61,041 nucleotides of DNA from the NCBI GenBank assembly GCA_947364045.1, contig CANARN010000006.1, forward strand, positions 1 through 61,041, given 5' to 3'. Shown here piece after piece: positions 8,305 to 16,966 of this stretch. The position numbers were made by a program, and so were the translations under genes. The notes beneath the pieces are model-generated. The model worked only from the letters and a program-made list of their open reading frames with translations. It was not told where the DNA came from and did no database searches. The stretch is from an uncultured Clostridia bacterium. GTDB taxonomy: Bacteria > Bacillota > Clostridia > Oscillospirales > Acutalibacteraceae. Position 1 is the stretch's first letter; every line of letters begins with the position of its first letter.

Positions 8305-8664
8305 ATGATATAAGAAACAAACATAAATATATATTTAAAATTAAAAGAGTGTTTAGCGGAGCTTTGTCCGGAAATCGAAGTAAAGTTAATTTCTTCTGAT
8401 CCTATGCTGAAAGAATTGGGGTTTACCGATATTACCTCTTGCGTGATTGAGGTGTGTGCAGATGAACGGCAAATTGAAAAAATTCAAAATATGGCAATAG
8501 AATTTGAAGCGGACGCATTTAACACACCTGACGGTCAATATCCCAATGACAATAACAGCGACTATATTAAATACGGATGGTTGTTTGACTTTTTTATTAA
8601 ACTCTTTAAAGGCCAAAACCTTATATTGCAAAAGTTAAGTAAACAGAAAAAATCTGTCGGTTGA
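8305..8664 (+). pseudogene. small acidic protein gene interrupted by a stop at codon 3
   Basis: An AAGGAG site at 8290-8295 lies 9 bases before ATG 8305. The frame reads ATG ATA TAA and then stays open for 116 codons to TGA at 8662-8664, encoding KLKECLAELCPEIEVKL..., an acidic middle (CADERQIEKIQ) and a DYIKYGWLFDFFIKLFKG end. The open frame and the well-placed ribosome binding site suggest a gene with a single nonsense change; alternatively translation restarts at the internal ATG 8404, which has no Shine-Dalgarno sequence. I do not recognise the family. The 3' end runs into a terminator. Confidence 0.6.
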
Positions 8665-8691
8665 CCGTAACCGACAGACAACTGTTTTTTC
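8652..8691 (+). terminator. terminator overlapping the end of the interrupted gene
   Basis: TCTGTCGGTT (8652-8661) pairs with AACCGACAGA (8668-8677), then CAACTGTTTTTT. The stop codon lies in the loop. Confidence 0.8.
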
Positions 8692-8759
8692 TTTAAAAAA
8701 TATATACCGCTGCAGAGCTTATACTATCTGCTGTAATTTCATAGCAATACATTTATTTA

Positions 8760-8815
8760 TAATCAGCGTATAGCCCTTGGCGTAAAATCGGCAGTCAGGC
8801 TATGCGCTGATTTTT
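8760..8815. terminator. long hairpin between convergent genes
   Basis: AATCAGCG-TATAGCC near 8761-8775 pairs with GGCTATGCGCTGATT near 8798-8812, with a loop of about 22 bases. A T run follows only in the plus direction; it lies 4 bases beyond the stop of the minus-strand flavin reductase gene and may serve both sides. Confidence 0.5.
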
Positions 8816-8818
8816 AAA

Positions 8819-9436
8819 TTATTCGTAAATCGGTTCAAAATCGTCGGCGCTGTGGCCGCAAAGCGGGCAAATGAAATCTTCAGGCAGTTTTTCTCCCTCA
8901 TAAACATATCCGCAGATTTTACATCTCCAGCCGACAATCTTTTTCTTTTCATCTATCTTCTGAGGCTTCGGTTTTACGTCCTTATGATAATCGGCATAAG
9001 TAAGCGGTTCTTCATCGCTCAGCACTTTCATATCGGTTACCTCTGCAATAAACATCGTATGCGTGCCAAGGTCAATACTCTCTGTAACCTTTGCGCTTAT
9101 TACGGCACATGTACTCCACTGCATATAAGGCACACCGTTTAAATCGAGAGGCATTTTTACACCCTCGAATTTATTCACATTTCTGCCTGACTGCATTCCG
9201 AAATGCTTAATTGTATCAAAAATACAGGTTTTATCAAGCACGCTAACTGAAAAAACTCCGCTGTCCTTAATGTAATCGCAGGTTAAATTAGAATTCAAAA
9301 CCGAAATTGCTATTCTTACAGGGTCGTTTGCAATCTGCATACAAGTATTTGTAATGCAGGCATTAAAGCTTTCACCGCTTTTTGAAGAAAGAATAAAAAC
9401 TCCGTAAGACAATTTAAACAACGCTCTATTATCCAT
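8819..9436 (-). CDS. flavin reductase-rubredoxin fusion (high-molecular-weight rubredoxin type)
   Basis: 205 residues. Residues 1-155 form a flavin-reductase-like split-barrel that binds FMN (FxLSYGVFILSS start, then ITNTCMQIANDPVRIAISV near 28-46). Residues 168-205 are a complete rubredoxin with its two Cys pairs: WRCKICGYVYEG and FICPLCGHSADDFE. In clostridia this fusion (Hrb) passes electrons from NADH to flavodiiron proteins that reduce oxygen or nitric oxide. No flavodiiron gene is adjacent. The gene is divergent from metF. Confidence 0.88.
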   Translation of the reverse strand: MDNRALFKLSYGVFILSSKSGESFNACITNTCMQIANDPVRIAISVLNSNLTCDYIKDSGVFSVSVLDKTCIFDTIKHFGMQSGRNVNKFEGVKMPLDLNGVPYMQWSTCAVISAKVTESIDLGTHTMFIAEVTDMKVLSDEEPLTYADYHKDVKPKPQKIDEKKKIVGWRCKICGYVYEGEKLPEDFICPLCGHSADDFEPIYE

Positions 9437-9526
9437 TTTAATGCACCTTTTCTTTTGTTTTTATTTTATTTTATCATACATTTTTTATTTTTTCTATATT
9501 TAAGCTTAATATTAAATAAATTTATG

Positions 9527-9555
9527 TTGAAAGAAGTTTTTCTTAATGATATAAT
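9527..9555 (+). promoter_or_regulatory. sigma-A promoter of the metF-metH operon
   Basis: TTGAAA (9527-9532), 17-base spacer, perfect TATAAT (9550-9555). The leader to the start codon is only about 23 bases, too short for an S-box or other riboswitch. Confidence 0.8.
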
Positions 9556-9584
9556 CTAAAGTTAAAGAAAGAGGATTGAGATAT

Positions 9585-10472
9585 ATGACAATTACTGAAA
9601 TTTTAAATAAAAATAATATGTCGCTTTCGTTCGAGGTTTTTCCTCCTAAAAAAGAAACGTCATTTGAGAGCGTAAAAAACGCAACCGAGGAAATTGCCGC
9701 GCTGAATCCGTCGTTTATGAGCGTTACATACGGCGCAGGCGGCGGAACAAGCGATTACACTTTGTCCGTTGCAAAAAATATCAAGGAAAAATACGGCGTT
9801 CCTATGCTCGCTCATTTGACCTGTGTTTCATCAAGCAAAGCACTGGTTGAAAAACGTATAAACGATATGAAGAATGCGGGCATAACCAATGTTATGGCTC
9901 TCAGGGGCGACCTTACACCTGAGCTTCTGAATTCCGACAGAAAAGACTGGGATTACCGCTACGCTGTCGATTTAATCAGTGAAATCCGTGAAAAAGGCGG
10001 ATTTTGTATAGGCGCGGCTTGCTACCCTGAGGTTCACCCCGAAAGTACAAATCAGAGGGAAGACATTAAGCATTTAAAGGAAAAAGTAGACGCAGGCGCA
10101 GACTTTCTCACAACGCAAATGGTATTTGATAACAATCTTTTCTTCAATTTTCTCTATAAAATAAGAGAAGCGGGGATTACCGTTCCCGTGCTTCCCGGAA
10201 TTATGCCCATTACAAATGCCAATCAGGTTGAAAGAGCTATTAAGCTTTCCGGCGCATTTATGCCTCAGCGTTTTAAAGCTGTTGTCGATAAATTCGGGAC
10301 AAGTCCTGCGGCTATGAAGCAAGCAGGCATTGCTTACGCCACAGACCAGATTATTGACCTTTACGCCAACGGAATTACAAACGTACACGTTTACTCAATG
10401 AACAAGCCTGACATTGCAAAAGGTATTCAGCAAAATCTTTCGGCGATTTTAGGCAACAGCTTTTCGGATTGA
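9585..10472 (+). CDS. metF: 5,10-methylenetetrahydrofolate reductase
   Basis: 295 residues from ATG 9585 (GAGG about 10 bases upstream). Family motifs: SLSFEVFPPKK near 12-22 with the catalytic Glu, SVTYGAGGGTS near 47-57, MALRGD near 105-110, and TTQMVFD near 180-186. The enzyme uses FAD to reduce methylene-THF to methyl-THF, the methyl donor for MetH. First gene of a three-gene methionine operon (10-base gap to the next gene). Like many clostridial enzymes it lacks a recognisable NADH partner subunit here. Confidence 0.95.
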   Translation: MTITEILNKNNMSLSFEVFPPKKETSFESVKNATEEIAALNPSFMSVTYGAGGGTSDYTLSVAKNIKEKYGVPMLAHLTCVSSSKALVEKRINDMKNAGITNVMALRGDLTPELLNSDRKDWDYRYAVDLISEIREKGGFCIGAACYPEVHPESTNQREDIKHLKEKVDAGADFLTTQMVFDNNLFFNFLYKIREAGITVPVLPGIMPITNANQVERAIKLSGAFMPQRFKAVVDKFGTSPAAMKQAGIAYATDQIIDLYANGITNVHVYSMNKPDIAKGIQQNLSAILGNSFSD

Positions 10473-10482
10473 GGCGATTTTA

Positions 10483-11184
10483 ATGAATGAAAATACGGTA
10501 TTTGTGAAAAACTACCGTGAAAATGAAATACTGCCCGCAGCGGAAAGTGAAATCTGGCGTTATGCAGGTTTTCTCGGAAATCAAAACGAAATTAACGCAG
10601 AATTAAGCCAAACATTTGAAAATGTAAAGAATGAAATTAAAGACCTTTTCTCATATAAAGTATGTTACAGGCGAACAGAGCTTTTATGGGAACAAGGCGA
10701 GCCTGTTCTCCCCTTTTGCGTACATTCAAAAGCTCTTGCCAAGCTGCTTGAAGGCTGCGGAGAAATTATTGTTTTTTCGGCGACAGTCGGTCTGAGCATT
10801 GACCGATACATTGCAAAACAGCAACGAATATCTCCCGTTAAGGCGCTTTTAGCAAATGCATACGGCGCAGAGCGGATAGAAAACCTTTGCGACACATTTT
10901 GCGGCGACATAAAAAATCAACTGCAAAATGAGAATAAATATATTACAAGAAGATTTTCACCGGGTTACAGTGATTTTCCCCTTGAATCGCAAACAGAAAT
11001 GTTCGCATTGCTTGACTGTAACAGAAAAATCGGCGTTTCGTTAAATGAGAGCCTTTTAATGTCGCCCTCAAAATCCGTAACGGCAATAATGGGAATAAAA
11101 TATGAAAAATACAGTAGCTCCGTAAAGCAAAAATGCGGCGACTGCAAAAAAACGGATTGCATATTCAGAAAGCAGGAAAAATAA
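10483..11184 (+). CDS. free-standing methionine synthase reactivation domain
   Basis: 233 residues matching the AdoMet-binding activation domain that is the C-terminus of MetH in enterobacteria: RFSPGYSDFPLESQ near 160 (RxxPGY motif) and LNESLLMSPSKSVTAIMG near 188-205. The N-terminal half is a helical region seen in clostridial stand-alone versions, and the C-terminus carries four Cys (CGDCKKTDC) that may bind a metal or cluster. It is expected to remethylate oxidised cob(II)alamin on MetH using AdoMet and an electron donor. Its stop overlaps the metH start by one base (TAATG). Confidence 0.85.
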   Translation: MNENTVFVKNYRENEILPAAESEIWRYAGFLGNQNEINAELSQTFENVKNEIKDLFSYKVCYRRTELLWEQGEPVLPFCVHSKALAKLLEGCGEIIVFSATVGLSIDRYIAKQQRISPVKALLANAYGAERIENLCDTFCGDIKNQLQNENKYITRRFSPGYSDFPLESQTEMFALLDCNRKIGVSLNESLLMSPSKSVTAIMGIKYEKYSSSVKQKCGDCKKTDCIFRKQEK

Positions 11185-13586
11185 TGACCGTTTTAGATTA
11201 TATGAAAAATAATTTTGTCTTTCTTGACGGCGGAATGGGTACGCTTTTGCAAAAGCAGGGGCTTTTACCCGGCGAGCTTCCGGAAAGGTGGAACATTACC
11301 CATGCGGATAAAATTACAGACATTCACCGTCAGTATTTTGACGCAGGGTCAAATATTGTAAACACAAATACTTTTGGGGCAAACTGCCTGAAATTCAGCG
11401 AAGAAGAGCTTGAAGAAATAATTGAATCCGCTGTGAAAAATGCCAAAAAAGCCAGGGAAACGAGCAACGGAACACAGGAAAAATTTATTGCGCTTGACAT
11501 AGGTCCTCTCGGCAGACTTTTAAAGCCTTACGGTGATTTTGACTTTGATGAAGCCGTTGAATGTTATGCAAAAACGGTTAAAATCGGCGCCGAATGCGGC
11601 GTTGACCTTATTTTCATTGAAACAATGAACGATTCTCTTGACACTAAAGCAGCCGTTTTAGCCGCAAAGGAAAATGCAGATTTGCCTATATTCGTTTCTA
11701 ACGCCTACGGTGAGGACGGCTGTCTTATGACAGGTGCATCCCCTGCCGCTATGGTCGCAATGCTTGAGGGCTTGGGTGTTCAGGCAATAGGCGCTAACTG
11801 CTCGTTAGGTCCTGCGGAGCTTCGCAGCGTTGTCAGCGAATATCTTAAATACTCATCTCTTCCCGTTCTTTTAAAGCCCAATGCAGGACTGCCGAAATCC
11901 GTTGACGGACAAACAGTTTACGGGGTTTTACCCGAAGAATTTTCAGACTTAATGGAAAATTATGCCCGTGACGGAATACGCATTTTGGGCGGCTGCTGCG
12001 GAACTAATCCCGAATATATCTCAAAAACCGTACAAAGAGTAAAAAAAATAACGCCGAAGCCTGTTACAGACAAAAATGTTACCATGGTAAGCTCATATAC
12101 TCACGCTGTTGAATTTGACCAAGTTCCTGTACTTATCGGCGAGCGGATTAACCCCACCGGTAAAAAGCTGTTTAAAGAGGCGCTGCGCAATAACGATATA
12201 GGCTACATTTTAAATGAGGGCTTAAAGCAGCAGGAAAAAGGCGTTCACATTCTTGACGTAAACGTGGGTCTGCCCGAAATTGACGAGGAAGAAATGCTTC
12301 AAAAGGTCTGCTTTGAGCTGCAATCCATTATTGACCTGCCCTTGCAGATAGACACGACGAACATAAATGCAATGGAAAAGGCTTTGCGGCATTATAATGG
12401 CAAAGCTATGATAAATTCCGTAAACGGCAAAGAGGAAAATATGCGGGAAATTTTTCCCCTCGTAAAAAAATACGGCGGTTTGGTTGTTTGCTTAACTCTT
12501 GACGAGGACGGAATTCCCGACACAGCTGAAAAACGGGTTGAAATTGCGAAAAAAATTATTGACACGGCAAAGGAATACGGAATTCCAAAAAAAGACCTGA
12601 TTTTTGACACACTCGCGATGACCGTCAGCGCTGATAACAAATCTGCCGTTGCAACTTTAAAATCGTTGAATACCATTAAAAACGAATTAAAGTGCCACAC
12701 CTCTTTAGGTGTTTCCAATGTTTCCTTCGGACTTCCGCACAGGGATATTCTGAACGGCGCATTTTTCACTCTCGCTCTCGAAAACGGTCTTTCCGCCGCT
12801 ATTATGAACCCGAATTCAAATGAAATGATGAAAAGCTATTACTCCTTTAAAGCCTTAAAGGGACTTGACGAAAACTGCTCTGATTTCATTGAAAATATTG
12901 AAAAATATGCAGTTTCCGAGGCTTCTGTTACATCAAATTCTTCCGTAAGCAGTAATTTGCCTGACGCGCAAAGCGAGCTTCAAAGAGCTGTTGTTAAGGG
13001 ATTAAAGGACAAGGCGGCTGAAATTACGTCTTTACTTTTAGAGAATACCGAACCGCTCAGCATTGTAAATACGCAGATTATTCCTGCGCTTGACATTGTC
13101 GGCAAGGGCTTTGAAAACAAAACGATGTATTTGCCCCAATTACTTATGAGCGCCGAGGCGGCGTCTGCGGCTTTTGAGAAAATAAAAAGCAAGCTGAAAG
13201 AAAAGCCTGCTGAAACAGTCAGCAAGGGCAAATTTGTCATTGCAACGGTCAAGGGCGATATTCACGACATCGGGAAAAATATTGTTAAGCTGATTATGGA
13301 GAACTACGGCTTTGAGGTTTACGATTTGGGTAAAGATGTTGCTCCTGAAAAAATAGTTGAAGAGGCATTGCGCACAAACACAAAGCTTGTGGGATTGAGC
13401 GCTTTAATGACAACCACCGTTCCTTCTATGGAGGAAACCATAAAGCAATTAAGAGAAAAAGCGCCCGATGTAAAAGTTATTGTAGGCGGAGCAGTACTCA
13501 CAAAAGAATATGCGGACAGCATAGGCGCGGACTTTTACGCTAAAGACGCAATGGAAACAGTAAGATATTCATTACAGCAAAAATAA
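11184..13586 (+). CDS. metH: cobalamin-dependent methionine synthase, without reactivation domain
   Basis: 800 residues from ATG 11184. Order of domains: homocysteine methyltransferase barrel (about 1-300) with zinc ligands Cys near 205 and the GGCCGTNPEY pair near 267-271; pterin/methyl-THF-binding barrel (about 315-570; LIGERINPTGKK near 316); helical cap and cobalamin-binding domain (about 590-800) with the base-off DxHxxG motif GDIHDIGKN near 690. It moves the methyl group from methyl-THF to cobalamin and then to homocysteine. The fourth domain is supplied by the gene just upstream. A strong terminator follows. Confidence 0.95.
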   Translation: MTVLDYMKNNFVFLDGGMGTLLQKQGLLPGELPERWNITHADKITDIHRQYFDAGSNIVNTNTFGANCLKFSEEELEEIIESAVKNAKKARETSNGTQEKFIALDIGPLGRLLKPYGDFDFDEAVECYAKTVKIGAECGVDLIFIETMNDSLDTKAAVLAAKENADLPIFVSNAYGEDGCLMTGASPAAMVAMLEGLGVQAIGANCSLGPAELRSVVSEYLKYSSLPVLLKPNAGLPKSVDGQTVYGVLPEEFSDLMENYARDGIRILGGCCGTNPEYISKTVQRVKKITPKPVTDKNVTMVSSYTHAVEFDQVPVLIGERINPTGKKLFKEALRNNDIGYILNEGLKQQEKGVHILDVNVGLPEIDEEEMLQKVCFELQSIIDLPLQIDTTNINAMEKALRHYNGKAMINSVNGKEENMREIFPLVKKYGGLVVCLTLDEDGIPDTAEKRVEIAKKIIDTAKEYGIPKKDLIFDTLAMTVSADNKSAVATLKSLNTIKNELKCHTSLGVSNVSFGLPHRDILNGAFFTLALENGLSAAIMNPNSNEMMKSYYSFKALKGLDENCSDFIENIEKYAVSEASVTSNSSVSSNLPDAQSELQRAVVKGLKDKAAEITSLLLENTEPLSIVNTQIIPALDIVGKGFENKTMYLPQLLMSAEAASAAFEKIKSKLKEKPAETVSKGKFVIATVKGDIHDIGKNIVKLIMENYGFEVYDLGKDVAPEKIVEEALRTNTKLVGLSALMTTTVPSMEETIKQLREKAPDVKVIVGGAVLTKEYADSIGADFYAKDAMETVRYSLQQK

Positions 13587-13604
13587 TTCTTAAAAACAGA
13601 CTAA

Positions 13605-13640
13605 CCCCTCTCAAGCCTGAGCTTGAGAGGGGCTGTCTTT
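13605..13640 (+). terminator. terminator of the methionine operon
   Basis: A perfect 12-bp stem (13605-13616 with 13621-13632, CCCCTCTCAAGC core) with a 4-base loop, then TGTCTTTT. It may also stop transcripts from the minus-strand sigma operon. Confidence 0.85.
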
Positions 13641-13685
13641 TATTTCAGGAAGAAATATGAAAAATATTTTAAAATGTTAAACAAT

Positions 13686-15902
13686 TTACTGTACCGTGTC
13701 ATCTGTCTTTGCCATACTGTGAATAAAGACATCTATTGCTATCGCGTCAAAGGCATCTACGGTGCCGTCCTTGTTAAAGTCGGCAAAGTCTATTTGCTCA
13801 GCAGTCAAGCTTCCGTGACCCAATACATAGCTTTTTACCATAGCATAATCGTTTGTATCAACCACACCGTCTCCGTTGGCATCGCCGCTGTTCTTTTCAG
13901 GGAGTACAACAATTTCAAATTCGGCAGTATAAACTCCGACGAAATTGTTTTTACCCATTACAGCTACTGTGGCTGTTCCTACTTCGGTATTGTCCATATA
14001 TTCAACTATATAATCAATGTCCTTTTGAAGAGCTTTTCCGTTATAGGTAAGTGTGATTTCGGGTTCTGCCTTACCGTCGCAAAGCACTTGGGGAGCAATT
14101 TTGCTTACTTCAACGCCGTCGTTAATGTCACGCTGAACGATTGCAAATTTGCAACAGCACGCGAACATACTGTAATTACCCTCACCCATAACAGTCGCAG
14201 TTGCAAGACCCGCGTCAATATTATCCTTAAAATATGTGCTGTAATCATTACCCTTTGTAAGCTCCTTGCCGCTCGCTTTAACCGTAAGCTCCGGCTCAAT
14301 GCTCTCGCCTGTATAAGTCTGATTGGGTATAGGCATTACCTGCAAGGTTGTTTTTTCTATATTATTTTTGGCTGCATATGAGTAAGCGTAGCACTCTTCG
14401 GTGGGACAAACAATTGTAAGGTTGTCACAGCCGTCAAACGCTGTGTCATCTATGCTCTCAATTTCATCGGAAATGTAGACAGTCTGAAGATTTGCGCAGT
14501 TTGCAAAGGCTCTTGCCTCAACCTTTTCGACGGAAGAACCGAGCATAACCGTTTCGAGTGACTCCATATTGTCAAATGCCTGCGCGGAAACTGTCGCCTT
14601 CTCCTGTGAGTCAGTATCCTGATACACAACATCGGTAAGATTTGTGCATCCGTCAAATGCAGTGCTTTCAATCGACATAACATTTGTAAGGTCTATTCTT
14701 TCAAGAGTTGAACAGTTGTTGAAAACAAGCGCTTCAAGATATTTAATTCTGCCGAAGGTCACATTTTTAAGGCTTGTGCAGTCCTTAAAGCATTCTTCGG
14801 GAAGAGAGTTAAATGAGGAATTGCGGTCAAAGCCGACTGTTGTAAGCTCTGTGCAGTGCCAGAAAGCTTTCTTGCCTATCTTCGTTACGCTTTTCGGAAT
14901 GAAAACGCTTTCAATGCCCATATTGTAAAAAGCAATTTCAGATATTTCCGAAACTCTGTCGGAAATTACAACGGTTTTAAGATTGCTTGAAAATTTAGAG
15001 CTGTTTATAAGGTCTGTTTTGTTTTTAATATAGCTTCCGTCAAAAATATCAAATTTCATTCCCATTATTACAACAGGACTTATGTAGAATCCGCCGAAAG
15101 CATTATAAAAATTGTCAACTGTTGACGGCATAATGTAAACATTGTTCTGTTTGCCTGACGGATATGCGTAAAGCTTTGTCATATCCTTGCTGTAAAGCAC
15201 ACCGTTTACCGAACAGTAATTCGGATTTCGGTAATCAACGGTAATCTTTTTTAAATCAGAACAGCAAAGCGCTATACTCTTTTCAGCGGCTGTGGTTGAC
15301 AGCTCTGCCGATTTTGCAAATACAGCCAATGAACCGCCGACCATATACTGAATAACTTTTTTAGAGGCTTCAGGATTAGGTAAATTTACATTCTTGCCGA
15401 GATGCAGAGAGGTGATTGCCGTGTATGTAAAGGCAGACGCACCGACATAGGTTACACTGTCGGAAAGAACGATGTCACCTGACAGCTCCGAACAAGCAAA
15501 TGCATAAGCGCCGATATATTGGAGAGCGGTAAGCTCATTTAAGTTTGTTACAGCAACATTGCTCAGTCCGAAAGCCATAAAGCCTATTTTCTTTACAGTT
15601 ACCGGAAGCGTTACATTACGGGAAGCATATTCATTTTCTGTCCCCTCAACCTTCACTCCTGTTACAGCGGTAAATGCGCCGTCATCAATAACCGTTACGG
15701 GCTTGCCGTTGTACGTGTCGGGAACAACAATGTCTGTCGCAGTACCTGCGTTACAGCGCACAAGAGTTGCTTCGTTGCCGACCTCTTTAAATTCAAAGGA
15801 GTAAGGTGTTTCGGCAAACACACCGATTGGCAGTGCAGACAGCAGAAGCACTGTACTGATAATTATTGCAAACGTCCTTTTAAATACATTAAATTGTTTC
15901 AT
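13686..15902 (-). CDS. secreted leucine-rich-repeat protein with type I dockerin
   Basis: 738 residues. A signal peptide spans about 1-30 (KRTFAIIISTVLLLSALPIGVFA). Residues ~60-510 hold BspA-type LRR_5 repeats, with recurring VTKIGKKAFWHCTEL and LKNVTFGR-like units. About 520-660 are two Ig-like or YDG-type repeats (DYSTYFKDNIDAGLATATV and DYIVEYMDNTEVGTATVAV). A dockerin begins at 673 with two calcium loops, DANGDGVVDTND and DFNKDGTVDAFD. Dockerins bind cohesins on scaffoldins or the cell surface. The start is supported by AAGGAGG 9 bases upstream and lies inside the end of the anti-sigma-like gene (14-base overlap), so the two are translationally coupled. No catalytic domain is seen; binding or adhesion is likely. 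Confidence 0.88.
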   Translation of the reverse strand: MKQFNVFKRTFAIIISTVLLLSALPIGVFAETPYSFEFKEVGNEATLVRCNAGTATDIVVPDTYNGKPVTVIDDGAFTAVTGVKVEGTENEYASRNVTLPVTVKKIGFMAFGLSNVAVTNLNELTALQYIGAYAFACSELSGDIVLSDSVTYVGASAFTYTAITSLHLGKNVNLPNPEASKKVIQYMVGGSLAVFAKSAELSTTAAEKSIALCCSDLKKITVDYRNPNYCSVNGVLYSKDMTKLYAYPSGKQNNVYIMPSTVDNFYNAFGGFYISPVVIMGMKFDIFDGSYIKNKTDLINSSKFSSNLKTVVISDRVSEISEIAFYNMGIESVFIPKSVTKIGKKAFWHCTELTTVGFDRNSSFNSLPEECFKDCTSLKNVTFGRIKYLEALVFNNCSTLERIDLTNVMSIESTAFDGCTNLTDVVYQDTDSQEKATVSAQAFDNMESLETVMLGSSVEKVEARAFANCANLQTVYISDEIESIDDTAFDGCDNLTIVCPTEECYAYSYAAKNNIEKTTLQVMPIPNQTYTGESIEPELTVKASGKELTKGNDYSTYFKDNIDAGLATATVMGEGNYSMFACCCKFAIVQRDINDGVEVSKIAPQVLCDGKAEPEITLTYNGKALQKDIDYIVEYMDNTEVGTATVAVMGKNNFVGVYTAEFEIVVLPEKNSGDANGDGVVDTNDYAMVKSYVLGHGSLTAEQIDFADFNKDGTVDAFDAIAIDVFIHSMAKTDDTVQ

Positions 15903-16965
15903 TTACTTGTTCCTCCTTAGTCATAACAAACGAAAACGAGCGTTCCTCATAGGCAACTGTTACTAACGCCTTATTCTCCAAATCCATAAAATTCTTCTCG
16001 ACGGTTATTTCACATTCCGAAATCGGAATGTTCTTTTCGCTGCCGTCGGAATAAACCGCCGTAACCCTAATTCCCGAAAAATCCATATTGTCAAAGGATT
16101 CGGTTTTAAAGCTGAACTCATCAGGGAAAGTACCGTAAATCGAGTTGAGAACTGCGCTGTTCTTTTCGGCATAAACCTTTACGTCATAAGAATAGGTTTT
16201 TTCCTGATAAGCTACGGTTACCTTGTAGCTTCCCACATCTTGCCCGAATTTTTTCGGAACTGAAACGGTACAGTCGTCAAGCGGTATTTGCTTTTCGGCT
16301 CCGTTACTGTATACTGCAAAAATCTGTAAGCCGTTTAAATCAAGCTCTTCGCCCAATTTATATTCCGTCTTCATTTTTTTGGAACGCACACCGTAAATTT
16401 TTTCGAGATAAACAGGCTTTTCCTTGTGTTTTGTTGTGGACTCCTGCAATAAATCGGGAAGATTTTCGGTTGTTGTTTCGGTAGTCAACTCTGTTGTATC
16501 AAGAGGTACTGTTGTTTCCGGCGCAGAAATTTCAGCAGTGCCGTCTTTTTTCGGGTCAAAATTTTCAATACTGAAAACAGAAGCTATTTTATTTGTTATT
16601 TTTTTGGCGACGGTTTGACCTGATTGAGTTTTCACAGAGCCTACTGCAAAAAGAATTACTGCCGAAGCGCAAATTACAGCGAGTTTTCTGTATCGGTCTT
16701 TTTGCAAGACGGATTTTCTCTGAATTCCCTTTACAAACCTTTCCTCCGAAAGCAGAGCTGTTAAATGCGGTCCCTGCTCAGCGCTTTCAAGCTCCAGCTC
16801 TTCAAGAGCATTTATACATTCGTCTATTAAATCGCAGTCGGCGCTGTCGCCTTTACTTAATTCTTCGTCAATTACGCAGTTTAAATATTCCTTCAATTCG
16901 TTTATTGCTTCACTGTCGTTAAAAATCTGCCTGAGTATTGCAGAATTCAAACTAAGCTTTTCCAT
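15889..16965 (-). CDS. anti-sigma-like membrane protein with two Ig-like (Big_3) ectodomains
   Basis: 358 residues from ATG 16965 (AAGGAGGG 8 bases upstream). Residues 1-94 are cytoplasmic, acidic and helical with no zinc-anti-sigma HxxxCxxC motif. One membrane segment spans 95-111. A Thr/Glu-rich linker (TTVPLDTTELTTETTTE) follows, then two repeats of about 75 residues each with the Big_3 pattern (LDLNGLQIFAVYSNGAEKQI; MDFSGIRVTAVYSDGSEKNI). The one-base gap to the sigma gene marks it as the likely membrane partner and inhibitor of that factor, with the Ig domains outside the cell as sensors or ligand binders. The inhibitory role is inference from gene order and topology. Confidence 0.75.
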   Translation of the reverse strand: MEKLSLNSAILRQIFNDSEAINELKEYLNCVIDEELSKGDSADCDLIDECINALEELELESAEQGPHLTALLSEERFVKGIQRKSVLQKDRYRKLAVICASAVILFAVGSVKTQSGQTVAKKITNKIASVFSIENFDPKKDGTAEISAPETTVPLDTTELTTETTTENLPDLLQESTTKHKEKPVYLEKIYGVRSKKMKTEYKLGEELDLNGLQIFAVYSNGAEKQIPLDDCTVSVPKKFGQDVGSYKVTVAYQEKTYSYDVKVYAEKNSAVLNSIYGTFPDEFSFKTESFDNMDFSGIRVTAVYSDGSEKNIPISECEITVEKNFMDLENKALVTVAYEERSFSFVMTKEEQVNETI

Positions 16966-16966
16966 C

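Noticed and set aside
9437-9584. Riboswitch (S-box or cobalamin) ahead of metF
   Set aside because: The promoter leaves a leader of only about 23 bases, too short for either fold.
13623-14381. 252-codon open frame on the plus strand
   Set aside because: It is antisense to the dockerin end of the LRR gene, has no ribosome binding site and its composition is the reverse of a real coding frame.
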